Source: CADDZO01 sp035294145 (lineage in GTDB: Bacteria; Chloroflexota; Dormibacteria; Dormibacterales; Dormibacteraceae). From it: a DNA stretch of 64,000 bases. Shown here piece after piece: positions 34,157-42,962 of this stretch (position 1 is the first letter of the stretch; each line of letters starts with the position of its first letter). The stretch is from positions 3,492-67,491 of the forward strand of contig DATGLL010000142.1 in assembly GCA_035294145.1 (NCBI GenBank), in the 5' to 3' direction. The notes under the pieces were generated by a model. That model had not been told where the DNA came from. It ran no database searches and saw only the letters and a list, made by a program, of their open reading frames with translations. The position numbers were made by a program, and so were the translations under genes.

Positions 34157-35346
34157 CGCGCCGGTCTCAGGATCGCGATCACGTAGGTGGGCTGGAACAC
34201 GAACTCGGGCTCGGGGTTCCCGTTCTCGGCCAGGGCCCGCCGGGCCAGAGGGATGCCGACCCCGAAGCGCTGGGCAAAGCCCAGGTGGTGCATGATCTCG
34301 GCCACCAGGGGATTGCGGTAATCGGTGGCGCCCTGCCCAAAGTTCTCAGGGGTGACCTGCCCGTAGAGGCCACCCGGGCTGATGATCTCGATCCGGTCTG
34401 GATACCAGTGGAGCCGGACCGGAGCGCTGGTGCCCTCGTAGGTGCGGTGCATGATGGCGTTGCGGGCCAGCTGCTGCAGCGCCGTGACCGGATAGTCCGG
34501 TGCACGCACCTCGCGGGGGGAACCGGCGATCGTGGTCCGCACCGACACGTTCAGCTCCAGCAACTCGTCCAGCCGCCGCAACACGTCCTCAAGCCGCCCG
34601 GTCAGGAGCTTCTGGTCTCGAACGGGATCGGTGAGGGCCGGGCCATCGAAGCGGAGGAACTGGACGTACGCACCGGGCAGCCAAGCCTGGGGATCGCGTC
34701 CAAAGCCGAGGAGCGATCCGAACACGGGCGTGCGCTCCCGGGCCAGACGGAGCGACCAGAGCCGCTCCGCAAGAGGACGACCGTTGCGCTCCAGAACCTC
34801 AGCCGCCACGGCTCGAGGTAGGTACTGCTGAGCGAGGTAGTCGAGATCGAGGTCCTCCTCCAAGGTCGCTCCTTGCGCCGGGCGCATGTCGAAGGGTAGG
34901 TTCCCGGCCCGACGTCGCTCCAGCAGACGGCGTTCCTCGTCGGGCGTCGCCTCGCGCACGGTCGGGCCAACCCTGACCCAGGTTCGGCCCTGGTAGCGCA
35001 CCGGAGGATCAGCCGAGGGCTCCACCACGATCACCGCGACCGGGCAACCGTCGAGCACCCGTCGCTCCACACTCATCGAGGGCAGGGGCAAGATGCTCCC
35101 GTCCGACCGCATCTGGGCCAACGTGCGCAGGAGCTCGTCGTCGACCCCGAGCTGGGCGCACCTCCCATCGTCTTCGACCCCGATCAGGATCACCCCTGGA
35201 CGCCCGTATCCATGCAGGTCGTTGGCGAAGGCGCAGATGTTGCGGCGGATGTTGCTGCGATCCCCTCCCGAGGGCTTGCGCTCGACCAGCTCCGACTCTG
35301 GCTCGAGGCGAAGTCGTTGCAGCTCCTCGTCCGACAGCCGCGTCAC
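34153..35346 (-). CDS. AlbA_2 (Schlafen-type) plus HATPase_c_4 protein
   Basis: This 397-residue protein has an N-terminal AlbA_2/Schlafen AAA_4 domain (ESELVERKPSG then NICAFANDLHGYGRPGVILIGVEDDG) and a C-terminal GHKL-type ATPase of the RecG-like family (LARNAIMHRTY, ISPGGL, GVGIPLARRAL). GTG at 35346 is chosen because GGAGAG precedes it at good spacing; a longer frame starts at 35388. Proteins of this kind include transcription regulators and several anti-phage or conflict-system components. It is translationally coupled to ParA. Confidence 0.85.
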   Translation of the reverse strand: MTRLSDEELQRLRLEPESELVERKPSGGDRSNIRRNICAFANDLHGYGRPGVILIGVEDDGRCAQLGVDDELLRTLAQMRSDGSILPLPSMSVERRVLDGCPVAVIVVEPSADPPVRYQGRTWVRVGPTVREATPDEERRLLERRRAGNLPFDMRPAQGATLEEDLDLDYLAQQYLPRAVAAEVLERNGRPLAERLWSLRLARERTPVFGSLLGFGRDPQAWLPGAYVQFLRFDGPALTDPVRDQKLLTGRLEDVLRRLDELLELNVSVRTTIAGSPREVRAPDYPVTALQQLARNAIMHRTYEGTSAPVRLHWYPDRIEIISPGGLYGQVTPENFGQGATDYRNPLVAEIMHHLGFAQRFGVGIPLARRALAENGNPEPEFVFQPTYVIAILRPAR

Positions 35347-35765
35347 GGCAGCTCTCCGCGATCTAAGAGGCGGGTCATGCCCGGGCAAGCCGACGGCTAA
35401 GCGCCGCCGTCGTCACGCTCCTGCGCCCCGAGGCGGGGCGACGACGCCATGCGAGCTGGCCTTGGGGTGGCGAGCCTCCCCCCTCGCCCACCATGGCACG
35501 GGATCACGGCCTGGCGCATCGCAAACGGGCCTCCTCTCGGTCACGCTGGCGGCGTGCGACAACGCCGCCCCCTTCACAGTGACGGCGTCCACGGGGACCG
35601 CGACTCGCGTATCGTAGCCGAGCCCTCGCGCCCGCTGCGGTCGACCCAAGCCCGGCCCGTCCGCCGGCCCCCGGCGTGCTTGAGGCCGTTCGAGGGCGGC
35701 CGGCGCGAGGCCGGGCCGCTCCCACCCTGGCCTCGCCCCTGCCGATGCGGTAGATTGCCGCCCGG
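35347..35765. other. Intergenic region with a hairpin
   Basis: No gene is seen in these 419 bases. CGCCCCG (35424-35430) and CGGGGCG (35434-35440) form a 7-bp stem that can be extended by GTCGTC/GACGAC, a possible terminator or roadblock between divergent units. The right end carries the -10 box for the next gene. Confidence 0.5.
35751..35756 (+). promoter_or_regulatory. -10 box for a leaderless membrane-protein transcript
   Basis: TAGATT lies 9 nt before the ATG at 35766 with no Shine-Dalgarno sequence between. Confidence 0.5.
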
Positions 35766-36311
35766 ATGGAACGCACCTCCAACGGCCCCGCCATCGTCCT
35801 GGGCATCGTCCTCGTCCTGGTGGGCCTGATCTACCTCGCGATCGAGTACATCCCTCGCGGCTTCCTTGAGACCTACCTGACCCGCTATGGCTGGCCCATC
35901 TTCGTCATCGTCCCTGGCCTGGTCCTGGTCGGGGTGGGCATGGCAGTGCGCGACTTGGCGCCGCTCTGCATCCCGGGGGCAACGATGTCCATGGCAGGGT
36001 TCGTGCTGCTCTTCCAGAGCCCGGCCGAGCTGTTCGAGACCTGGACCTACGCTTGGGCGCTGGTGGTGCCCGGCGGGGTCGGCGCTGGCATGTGGCTCCA
36101 GGGCCTGGTGGCCAGCTCGCCGCCGATGCGGTCGGCTGGGCTGCGGACCATGGCCGCCGGGCTGATCACCTTCCTGCTCGGGGCCGTCTTCTTCGAGGGG
36201 ATCGTCCACGTCAGCGGACGCCCCTTCGGCTTCTTCGGCCGGATCGTCCCCCTCCTCCTGATCGGGCTTGGGATCTGGGTGCTGGCGCGCTGGCGACGGT
36301 CCGCTCGCTGA
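35766..36311 (+). CDS. Five-helix membrane protein, LiaF-TM-like
   Basis: This 181-residue protein has five or six hydrophobic helices and little soluble sequence. The pattern of GIVLVLVGLIYLAIEYI, then YGWPIFVIVPGLVLVGVGM resembles DUF5668/LiaF-type transmembrane domains found next to cell-envelope stress genes. It ends with the basic tail ARWRRSAR. No cytoplasmic sensor domain is present. Function unknown. Confidence 0.7.
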   Translation: MERTSNGPAIVLGIVLVLVGLIYLAIEYIPRGFLETYLTRYGWPIFVIVPGLVLVGVGMAVRDLAPLCIPGATMSMAGFVLLFQSPAELFETWTYAWALVVPGGVGAGMWLQGLVASSPPMRSAGLRTMAAGLITFLLGAVFFEGIVHVSGRPFGFFGRIVPLLLIGLGIWVLARWRRSAR

Positions 36312-36342
36312 CCTCAACCAACAAATTCCTGGCTCAGATCTT

Positions 36343-36510
36343 GTGATCAGATCACTATGGCGTCGCCAACGTGGCGACTAAGCTTGTCACTCGGAAAGCA
36401 CCCTCTTCGCGACGCGAGCCCTCGCCCTTGGGCGAGGGCTCCGCCTTTTCTGCCGATCGGCTCCCGATCGCGCCGGCATGCGATGAGGCAGTTGGAGGAT
36501 CATTGCGCGC
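36343..36510 (+). promoter_or_regulatory. Structured leader upstream of ilvC
   Basis: Three inverted repeats precede ilvC: GTGATC-A-GATCAC (36343-36355), GTCGCCA-ACG-TGGCGAC (36362-36378) and a terminator-type stem at 36416-36441 followed by TTTT. Between the last stem and the ilvC ATG lie 65 nt with GGAGG at 36496. The arrangement could be a transcription-attenuation leader for branched-chain amino-acid synthesis, or a short RNA gene ending at the terminator. No run of Ile, Val or Leu codons and no T-box consensus was found, so the mechanism is open. Confidence 0.4.
36416..36446 (+). terminator. Intrinsic terminator-type hairpin before ilvC
   Basis: GAGCCCTCGCC and GGCGAGGGCTC pair perfectly (11 bp) around CTTG, and CGCCTTTT follows. 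This is the best intrinsic-terminator shape in the window. It may end transcription of the upstream membrane-protein gene or act as the conditional terminator of the ilvC leader. Confidence 0.7.
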
Positions 36511-37515
36511 ATGACCGTGAACATCTACTACGACCGTGACTGCCCGGCCGAGCTGGGCGAGAAGGTCGCGATCCTGGGCTACGGCTCCCAGGGCCACGCC
36601 CATGCCCAGAACCTCAGGGACAGCGGCGTCGACGTGCGGGTCGGGCTGTACGCGGGCAGCAAGTCACGGGCCAAGGCCGAGCGTCACGGCCTGCGGGTGC
36701 TCGACGTGCCCGAGGCAGTTGGCGAGGCCGACGTGGTCATGGTCTTGACCCCCGATGTCGGTCAGGCCCGACTCTACCGGGAGTGCATCGAGCCGCGCTT
36801 GCGGCCGGGCATGATGCTGATGTTCGCCCACGGCTTCTCGATCCACTTCGGGCAGATCGACCCCCCCGGGGACGTGGACGTGACCATGATCGCGCCCAAG
36901 GCGCCGGGCCACCTGGTGCGCAGCACCTACGTCGAGGGCACGGGCACGCCCGCACTCCTGGCCGTCCACCGCGACGCCACCGGGCGGGCGAAGGAGCGTG
37001 CCCTGGCCTACGCCAGAGCCCTCGGTGCAGGCAAGGCCGGCATCCTGGAGACCACCTTCAAGGACGAGACCGAGACCGACCTCTTCGGCGAGCAGACGGT
37101 GCTTTGCGGGGGGATCAGCGCCCTGATCACGGCCGCCTTCGAGACCCTGGTCGAGGCCGGGTACCCGCCGGAGATGGCCTACTTCGAGTGCCTGCACGAG
37201 ATGAAGCTCATCGTCGACCTCATGTACCGGGGCGGCCTCGGCTTCATGCGCTACTCGGTCTCGGACACGGCCGAATATGGGGACTACGTCTCCGGGCCCC
37301 GCATCATCGACGAGCGCGTCCGAGCCTCGATGAAGCAGGTCTTGAAGGAGATCCAGGACGGCAGCTTCGCCGAGCGATGGATCGACGAGAACGCCCACGG
37401 TCGCCAGAACTTCCTGCGGATGCGCGAGGAGCATGCCAAGCACGAGCTGGAGGTGGTCGGCGAGCGGCTGCGCCGGATGATGCCTTGGCTCCAGCCGCGG
37501 AGCGAGGACGACTGA
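36511..37515 (+). CDS. ilvC: Ketol-acid reductoisomerase, class I
   Basis: This 334-residue enzyme isomerises and reduces acetolactate and acetohydroxybutyrate with NADPH in branched-chain amino-acid synthesis. It has the Rossmann motif GYGSQGHAHAQNL (23-35), the metal-binding sequence DETETDLFGEQ near 190 and ECLHEMKLIVDLMY near 230. Length and single knotted domain mark class I. GSKSR in the cofactor loop fits NADPH. It is followed 14 nt later by prephenate dehydratase, so branched-chain and phenylalanine synthesis share a transcript. Confidence 0.95.
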   Translation: MTVNIYYDRDCPAELGEKVAILGYGSQGHAHAQNLRDSGVDVRVGLYAGSKSRAKAERHGLRVLDVPEAVGEADVVMVLTPDVGQARLYRECIEPRLRPGMMLMFAHGFSIHFGQIDPPGDVDVTMIAPKAPGHLVRSTYVEGTGTPALLAVHRDATGRAKERALAYARALGAGKAGILETTFKDETETDLFGEQTVLCGGISALITAAFETLVEAGYPPEMAYFECLHEMKLIVDLMYRGGLGFMRYSVSDTAEYGDYVSGPRIIDERVRASMKQVLKEIQDGSFAERWIDENAHGRQNFLRMREEHAKHELEVVGERLRRMMPWLQPRSEDD

Positions 37516-37529
37516 GCACGCTGGGCACG

Positions 37530-38420
37530 ATGCGCAGGCGGGACGCGCTCCTCGACGTGATCGACGTCGCCACAGCTCCGGCCGGCGCTCGCCCCCGGGT
37601 CGGATACCAGGGCGAGCCGGGGGCCTACTCGGAGGAGGCCTTGCTCGCCCTCTATCCGAACGCCGAGCCGGTCGGCCGGCGCAGCTTCACCATGGCCTTC
37701 GACGCGTTGCTCTCGGGGGAGGTCGACCTCGACGTGCTGCCGATCGAGAACACCTTGGGGGGCATCGTCCAGGAGGTCAACGATCTGCTCTGGGAACGAC
37801 GCGGCCTGCGTCTGATCGGCGAGTACGTGCACCCCATCCAGCACTGCCTGCTCGGCTTCCCCGGCGCCAAGGTCCGCCGGGCCATCTCGCATCCCCAGGC
37901 CCTGGCGCAGACCCGACGGTACCTGGAGGCACGGGCGATCGAACCCATCCCCTATCACGACACGGCCGGCGCGGCCAGGTACCTGGCCGAGCATCCTGAG
38001 CCGGGGTTGGCCGCCGTCGCCAGCGCGGCCGCCGCCCAGCGCTATGGCCTGGAGGTCCTGGCCACCGGCATCCAGGACGACGACACCAACCAGACGCGCT
38101 TCGTGGTCGTCCAGCGAGGGGAGCCGAGCCGACCGGCCGGGGCGAGGTCGCAAAGCAAGTGCTCATTGTGCTTCGTGGCCGCCCATGTGCCCGGGAGCCT
38201 GGTCGCGGCCCTCCAGTGCTTCTCGGCCCGACACGTCAACCTCACCCGCTTGGAATCTCGCCCGATCCCGGGCAAGCCGTTCGAGTACCGCTTCTTCCTC
38301 GACTTCCAGGTCACGGACCCCGAGGCGGCGGAAGCCGCCTTGTGCGAGCTGGAGGCCACCACGCACGAGGTGCGGCTCTTCGGCACCTACCGCCCCTTGT
38401 GCCCGAGGGCCCGCGGCTGA
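37530..38420 (+). CDS. pheA: Prephenate dehydratase with ACT domain
   Basis: This 296-residue enzyme converts prephenate to phenylpyruvate. The catalytic domain (about 20-205) starts RVGYQGEPGAYSEEA and contains the TRF motif (NQTRFVVV near 190) with the essential Thr. The C-terminal ACT domain (about 215-290) has LESRPIPGKPFEYRFFLDF, the phenylalanine-binding ESRP motif, so feedback inhibition by Phe is expected. The ATG at 37530 is chosen by family length. There is no chorismate mutase domain. Confidence 0.93.
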   Translation: MRRRDALLDVIDVATAPAGARPRVGYQGEPGAYSEEALLALYPNAEPVGRRSFTMAFDALLSGEVDLDVLPIENTLGGIVQEVNDLLWERRGLRLIGEYVHPIQHCLLGFPGAKVRRAISHPQALAQTRRYLEARAIEPIPYHDTAGAARYLAEHPEPGLAAVASAAAAQRYGLEVLATGIQDDDTNQTRFVVVQRGEPSRPAGARSQSKCSLCFVAAHVPGSLVAALQCFSARHVNLTRLESRPIPGKPFEYRFFLDFQVTDPEAAEAALCELEATTHEVRLFGTYRPLCPRARG

Positions 38421-38449
38421 GGTCGAGTCGCCGCCCTCCCCTTTTCGGG

Positions 38450-38455
38450 TAGGCT
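38450..38455 (+). promoter_or_regulatory. -10 box before the zinc-ribbon membrane protein
   Basis: TAGGCT lies 8 nt before the ATG at 38464 and there is no Shine-Dalgarno sequence, which suggests a leaderless message. Confidence 0.45.
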
Positions 38456-38463
38456 GCAACACC

Positions 38464-39942
38464 ATGAGCCAGATGAAGCCCTACTGCTTCAAATGTGGGG
38501 CGGAGCTGGATCCGGACACCATCTACTGCCCGGTCTGTGGCCGGCTCCAGCGCTCGATGGTCGTTCGCAACGTGGAGGCGAGTGGCACCGCCGGAGCCCG
38601 GGCCCAGGGCGGGGCCCGGCACCAAGAAGCGACCTCGGAGGAGGGACGCCTCTCCCAGGTCAGCGAGCCCGGGTATCAACCCTCGGCCGAGCAGGCGTAC
38701 GGCCCAGCCACCGAGCCTGGCTACGGCGGGGTCGCGGAGCCGCAGCCCTACTACCAACCCCACTACGAGCAGCACGACCAGCGCTACGCCCAGGCCGGCG
38801 AGCAGCCCTACTACCAGGCAGAGCAGGGGTACCCGGACGACCAACCCTCTGGCGCGGAGGGGGGGCAGGAGCATTACGGAGGGGAGGGCCAGCACCACTA
38901 CCAGCCCACCTACGATGCCTATGGGCAAGAGCCCGTGCCCGGCTACGATCCCAGCTCATACGCGCCGGATCCGCATGCCTACGAGCAGGGGTACGCGCCA
39001 GAGCCACCAGGGGACTACCAGCAGTCGTACGCCCCCTCGGCCCCGGTGGCAGAGCCCCAGCTGCCCCCGGAGCCTGGGTACGCCCCCCAGGCCTCCGAGG
39101 AGCCGCCCTACCCGTACCCAGAGGGTCACCTGGATTGGCAGGCACCAACTGAGCCTCCCCCCCCACCCCCACCGCCACCGCCCCGGTTCGTTCCCTTCGC
39201 CGGCCAACCGGCCGCCGGGACCCGGACGCCCCCGCTGTCCTCGGGAGGAGGAGCCGGATCACCCACGTACACCGTCGCAGGGGGACCGCAACCGACGCCT
39301 GGGGCCGAGCTGCCGGTGCCGGGCGGCCCCATCGCCTCGAACCTCCCCGAGCGTCTCACCTACCCCGGCCACCAGGCGGCACCCCCCTCCAGCTCGAGCT
39401 GGATGCGCCGCTTCGCCATGGGTGTCGCTGGCCTTCTCGTGTTGTTCCTGGTCGGCCTCGGCATTGGCCACGTCTTCGGCGGCTCCTCCTCGGCGCCAGC
39501 GGGGAGCCAGTCAAGCCGATTCACCCAGCTCCCGAGCCAGGCCCCGGCCCCGCCGACGACGGCCCCGGCTCAGACCCAGCCTTCTCCTGCCACCCCCTTG
39601 ACCCCCGCCCCCTCGGTCGCGCCCACGGTCACGGGCTCGGCGACCTGGCACACGGTCAACGCCCAGATCCTGAACGGGGGCAAATGCTCCATCTCCCAAG
39701 GTTGCGAGGCTGGAGGGACCTTTCGCAACACCGGCGGCCTGGGCAATGGGGTGGTCACCTTCAACATCACCGACAGGAGCTATCAGACCGTCTACGCGAG
39801 CTGCACCGCGCCGCTGCCCCAGACCGATACCGGCGGGACGGCGACCGTCTCCTGTTGGGCGAACAGCGACCAGCTCGATCAGCTCTTCGAGTCCAACCCG
39901 AACGCGTACATCTACCTTCAGGTACAGCTCGGTACCAGTTGA
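38464..39942 (+). CDS. Zinc-ribbon, Tyr/Gln/Pro-rich single-pass membrane protein
   Basis: This 492-residue protein begins with a zinc ribbon (Cys8/11/22/25). Residues about 60-230 are very rich in Tyr, Gln, Pro, Glu and Gly with repeated YxP and PYYQ motifs, and a run of ten Pro follows near 236-248. One transmembrane helix lies near 318-338, followed by a Pro/Thr-rich linker and a C-terminal extracytoplasmic domain of about 100 residues with four Cys likely to form disulfides. The low-complexity part resembles prion-like or phase-separating sequences. The outer domain is not recognised. It could be a membrane receptor or scaffold. Confidence 0.75.
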   Translation: MSQMKPYCFKCGAELDPDTIYCPVCGRLQRSMVVRNVEASGTAGARAQGGARHQEATSEEGRLSQVSEPGYQPSAEQAYGPATEPGYGGVAEPQPYYQPHYEQHDQRYAQAGEQPYYQAEQGYPDDQPSGAEGGQEHYGGEGQHHYQPTYDAYGQEPVPGYDPSSYAPDPHAYEQGYAPEPPGDYQQSYAPSAPVAEPQLPPEPGYAPQASEEPPYPYPEGHLDWQAPTEPPPPPPPPPPRFVPFAGQPAAGTRTPPLSSGGGAGSPTYTVAGGPQPTPGAELPVPGGPIASNLPERLTYPGHQAAPPSSSSWMRRFAMGVAGLLVLFLVGLGIGHVFGGSSSAPAGSQSSRFTQLPSQAPAPPTTAPAQTQPSPATPLTPAPSVAPTVTGSATWHTVNAQILNGGKCSISQGCEAGGTFRNTGGLGNGVVTFNITDRSYQTVYASCTAPLPQTDTGGTATVSCWANSDQLDQLFESNPNAYIYLQVQLGTS

Positions 39943-39949
39943 GCCAGCA

Positions 39950-39982
39950 GGGGAGGGAGGCAAGCTGGGTTGCCCTCTCCCC
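39950..39982 (+). terminator. GC-rich hairpin after the zinc-ribbon membrane protein
   Basis: GGGGAGGGAGGCAA and TTGCCCTCTCCCC form an imperfect stem 8 nt after the stop codon, followed by a pyrimidine-rich stretch. It separates this gene from the convergent pntB. Confidence 0.45.
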
Positions 39983-40123
39983 TTCGTTCCCCTCCTCCCT
40001 TAGGCGGAAGGCCTCCCAACCAGGGGCCACGGGCACCGCTCTCGCCACGGCGAGGGGAAGCCCGGACCCCAGCGAGGCAGGCCCCACGCACAGCCGGCCC
40101 CGGGCCTGCGAAAGGTCCAGGGG

Positions 40124-41515
40124 TCAGGCCGTCTTGACGGCCGCCACCAGCTTGGTCAGCGACTCCCGGGCGTCCCCGAAGAGCATGACCGTCTTCGGGT
40201 CATAGAGCAGCTCGTTGTCGATGCCAGCGAAGCCAGGGCGCATCGAACGCTTGAGGAAGACGATGTGCTGGGCCTGGTCGACGTTCAGGATGGGCATGCC
40301 GTAGATGGGGCTGCCGGGCTGGTTGCGCGCCGCCGGGTTGACGACATCGTTGGCTCCCACGACCAAGGCGACGTCGGTCTGCTTGAACTCGTCGTTGATC
40401 TCGTCCATCTCTTTGAGCTGCTCGTAAGGGACGTTGGCCTCGGCGAGGAGCACGTTCATGTGCCCAGGCATGCGACCGGCCACGGGGTGGATCGCATACT
40501 GGACCTCGACCCCGCGTCGCTCGAGCTGGTCGGCCAGCTCGCGCACCACGTGCTGCGCCTGGGCGACGGCCAGGCCGTAGCCGGGGACGATGATCACCCG
40601 GCGGGAGTAGGCGAGCATGGTGGCGATGTCCTCGGCAGAGCCGGAACGTACCGTCCGGTCACCGTCTGCGGCCAGGCCAACCCCCTCCCGGGGTCGCCCG
40701 AAAGCCCCGAAGAGGATGTTCGCCAACGACCGGCCCATGGCGTCGCTCATGAGCTTGGTGAGCAAGGTGCCCGAGGCACCCACCAGGGTGCCGGCCACAA
40801 CCAGGGCGAAATTGCCCACCACGAACCCGCTGGCGGCGACGGCGAGCCCGGTGCAGGCGTTGAGGAGCGAGATCACGACCGGCATGTCGGCCCCACCGAT
40901 GGGCAAGACGAACGCGACCCCGAAGACCAAGGCGAGCAGCAGGAGGGCGACGAAGACCGGTGGAGCCCCGGTGACCCCTAGGACCAGCACGCACAGACCG
41001 AGAATGAGCAGCCCGAGCAGGGCGTTGACCGCCTGCTGGCCCGGATAGGTGATCGGGGTCCCGGTCATCAACTCCTGCAGCTTGGCGAAGGCGATCCCGC
41101 TGCCGGCGAACGACACCCCGCCCACCACGATCGCGAACACGCTTGGGAACCCCGACTGAAGCGCGGGCCGGGCACCGTGCAGGCCCAGCAGCTCGGAGAC
41201 CGCGACCAGCGCCGCCGCGCCGCCGCCCACGCCGTTGAACATCGCCACCATCTGGGGCATGGCGGTCATCTTCACCATCCGTGCCCCGACCGTCCCAATG
41301 ATGGCGCCGAGCACGAAGCCCACGGCGCAGATCGTGGCCCCTGCCGCGGTGAAGGAGGGCCAGAGCAAGACCACCGTCCAGCCCACGGCCAGCGCCATGC
41401 CCGCGGCCGCGACCCAGTTCCCCCGACGAGCACTACGGGGCGAGCTGAGGAAGCGCAGGCCAAAGATGAACAGCACCGCAGCCAGCAGGTAGATGAGGGC
41501 AGTGGCGATCGTCAT
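40124..41515 (-). CDS. pntB: NAD(P) transhydrogenase subunit beta
   Basis: This 463-residue protein has about nine transmembrane helices (1-260) that form most of the proton channel and a C-terminal NADP-binding domain with the VPGYGLAVAQAQ fingerprint, HPVAGRMPGHMNVLLAEANVPY and LVVGANDVVNPAA. Together with PntA1 and PntA2 it couples proton entry to NADPH formation from NADH. The start overlaps the pntA2 stop (4 nt). Confidence 0.95.
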   Translation of the reverse strand: MTIATALIYLLAAVLFIFGLRFLSSPRSARRGNWVAAAGMALAVGWTVVLLWPSFTAAGATICAVGFVLGAIIGTVGARMVKMTAMPQMVAMFNGVGGGAAALVAVSELLGLHGARPALQSGFPSVFAIVVGGVSFAGSGIAFAKLQELMTGTPITYPGQQAVNALLGLLILGLCVLVLGVTGAPPVFVALLLLALVFGVAFVLPIGGADMPVVISLLNACTGLAVAASGFVVGNFALVVAGTLVGASGTLLTKLMSDAMGRSLANILFGAFGRPREGVGLAADGDRTVRSGSAEDIATMLAYSRRVIIVPGYGLAVAQAQHVVRELADQLERRGVEVQYAIHPVAGRMPGHMNVLLAEANVPYEQLKEMDEINDEFKQTDVALVVGANDVVNPAARNQPGSPIYGMPILNVDQAQHIVFLKRSMRPGFAGIDNELLYDPKTVMLFGDARESLTKLVAAVKTA

Positions 41516-41823
41516 CGGCCCCGCTCCCTCTCACCGCCGGGGGTGCGAGGCCTGAACATCTCCAGCATGCGGTCCGTGACCACGAACCCGCCCACCACAT
41601 TAATGGTGGCCAAGAGCACGGCCACGAAGCCCAAGGCGATCGAGAGCGGGGTGTGGGCCCCGGCCGCGATCAGGAGCGCGCCGACCAGGATGATGCCGTG
41701 AATGGCGTTGGAGCCCGACATCAGTGGGGTGTGCAGGATGGTCGGGACCTTGGAGATCACCTCGAAGCCGACGAAGGCGGCCAGCACGAAGTAGGTGAAG
41801 AAGGTGAGCAGCGACTCGTTCAC
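41512..41823 (-). CDS. pntA2: NAD(P) transhydrogenase subunit alpha part 2
   Basis: This 103-residue membrane subunit has three hydrophobic helices and the typical sequence HTPLMSGSNAIHGIILVGA. In E. coli it is fused to PntA; here, as in many actinobacteria and alphaproteobacteria, it is separate. Both ends overlap its neighbours by 4 nt. Confidence 0.93.
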   Translation of the reverse strand: MNESLLTFFTYFVLAAFVGFEVISKVPTILHTPLMSGSNAIHGIILVGALLIAAGAHTPLSIALGFVAVLLATINVVGGFVVTDRMLEMFRPRTPGGERERGR

Positions 41824-42962
41824 GTCGAGGCCCTCGCCCCCTCGATCATCTGCCGCGCCCGCTCGTTGACGACCTGACCGGCGTGGGTGACCAGGCAGCT
41901 CCGGGTGATCTCGTCCTCCATGTCGACGCGGACCTCCCCCGAGGGGGCGAGGTGGAGCAGGAGGTTGACCACGTTGCGCGCATAGAGCTGGCTGGCATGT
42001 ACCGGCACCGTGCTGGGCACGTTGGTGGTCCCGTCGATCCAGACCCGGCCGACCTCGATCACCTGTCCCGGCTCGGTCAGCTCACAGTTGCCCCCGGTCT
42101 CAGCAGCGAGATCCACCACCACCGATCCCGGGCGCATACCGTGCACCATCGGAGCCGTGACCAGGATCGGGGCCCGACGACCAGGCACGTTGGCGGTGGT
42201 GATCACTACGTCGGCCGCCGCCACCCGATCGGCCAGCAGCTCGCGCTGCTTGCGCAGGAACTCCTCTGTCTGCTCGCGCGCGTACCCCCCCTCCCCTTCC
42301 TGGCTCTCCAGCTCCAGCTCAAGGAAGGTGGCGCCGAGGCTCTTGACCTCCTCCTTGACCGCCGGGCGGACGTCGTACGCCTCCACCACCGCGCCCAGGC
42401 GCCGGGCGGTGGCGATGGCCTGGAGCCCCGCCACCCCCGCCCCCAGCACCAGCACCCGGGCCGGGGGAACGGTGCCGGCCGCGGTCATGAGCATGGGGAA
42501 GTACTTGCCGAGCCGGTTGGCAGCCATGAGCACAGCCTTGTAGCCAGCCAGCGAGGCCTGCGAGGAGAGCGCGTCCATGCTCTGGGCCCGGCTGATCCGA
42601 GGGAGGAACTCGAGCGAGAAGGCGGACACGCCCTGGGCCGCCAAGGCCTCGACCACGGCGGGCTCGGTCGCCGGCTGCAGGAAGCTGATGGCCACGCTCC
42701 CGGCCCTCAACCATGCCACCTCCTCGAGCGAGGGCGGCTGCACCCGGAGCACGATGTCCGCCTCGGATAGCAAGGCCCTCCGATCGGGCACAACCTCGAC
42801 CCCCGCCTGACGATAGGCATCGTCATCGAAGCCGGCTGCATCTCCGGCGCCGGCCTCGATCCCCACCTGGAAGCTGGCGTCCCTCAGCCTCCGGACGACA
42901 TCCGGCACCAGCGCCACGCGCCGCTCGCCGGGGCGAGTCTCCTTGGGAACGGCAACTCTCAC
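41820..42962 (-). CDS. pntA1: NAD(P) transhydrogenase subunit alpha part 1
   Basis: This 380-residue NAD(H)-binding subunit resembles alanine dehydrogenase. The N-terminus VRVAVPKETRPGERRVALVPD, SRAQSMDALSSQASLAGYKAV and the Rossmann motif VLGAGVAGLQAI are typical. The GTG at 42962 puts the family N-terminus at residue 1; a GTG four codons earlier is also possible. It heads the pnt operon, divergent from korAB, with 137 bp between. Confidence 0.92.
   Translation of the reverse strand: MRVAVPKETRPGERRVALVPDVVRRLRDASFQVGIEAGAGDAAGFDDDAYRQAGVEVVPDRRALLSEADIVLRVQPPSLEEVAWLRAGSVAISFLQPATEPAVVEALAAQGVSAFSLEFLPRISRAQSMDALSSQASLAGYKAVLMAANRLGKYFPMLMTAAGTVPPARVLVLGAGVAGLQAIATARRLGAVVEAYDVRPAVKEEVKSLGATFLELELESQEGEGGYAREQTEEFLRKQRELLADRVAAADVVITTANVPGRRAPILVTAPMVHGMRPGSVVVDLAAETGGNCELTEPGQVIEVGRVWIDGTTNVPSTVPVHASQLYARNVVNLLLHLAPSGEVRVDMEDEITRSCLVTHAGQVVNERARQMIEGARAST

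Noticed and set aside
36312..36510. T-box riboswitch upstream of ilvC
   Set aside because: The conserved T-box sequence and a specifier loop could not be found; only simple palindromes and a terminator are present.
36357..36539. A 60-codon leader peptide before ilvC
   Set aside because: The frame lacks runs of Ile, Leu or Val codons needed for classical attenuation and has Pro/Arg-rich chance composition.
39150..39190. CCCCC-rich tract as a DNA repeat element
   Set aside because: It simply encodes the ten-Pro run of the zinc-ribbon membrane protein and has no repeat units outside the gene.
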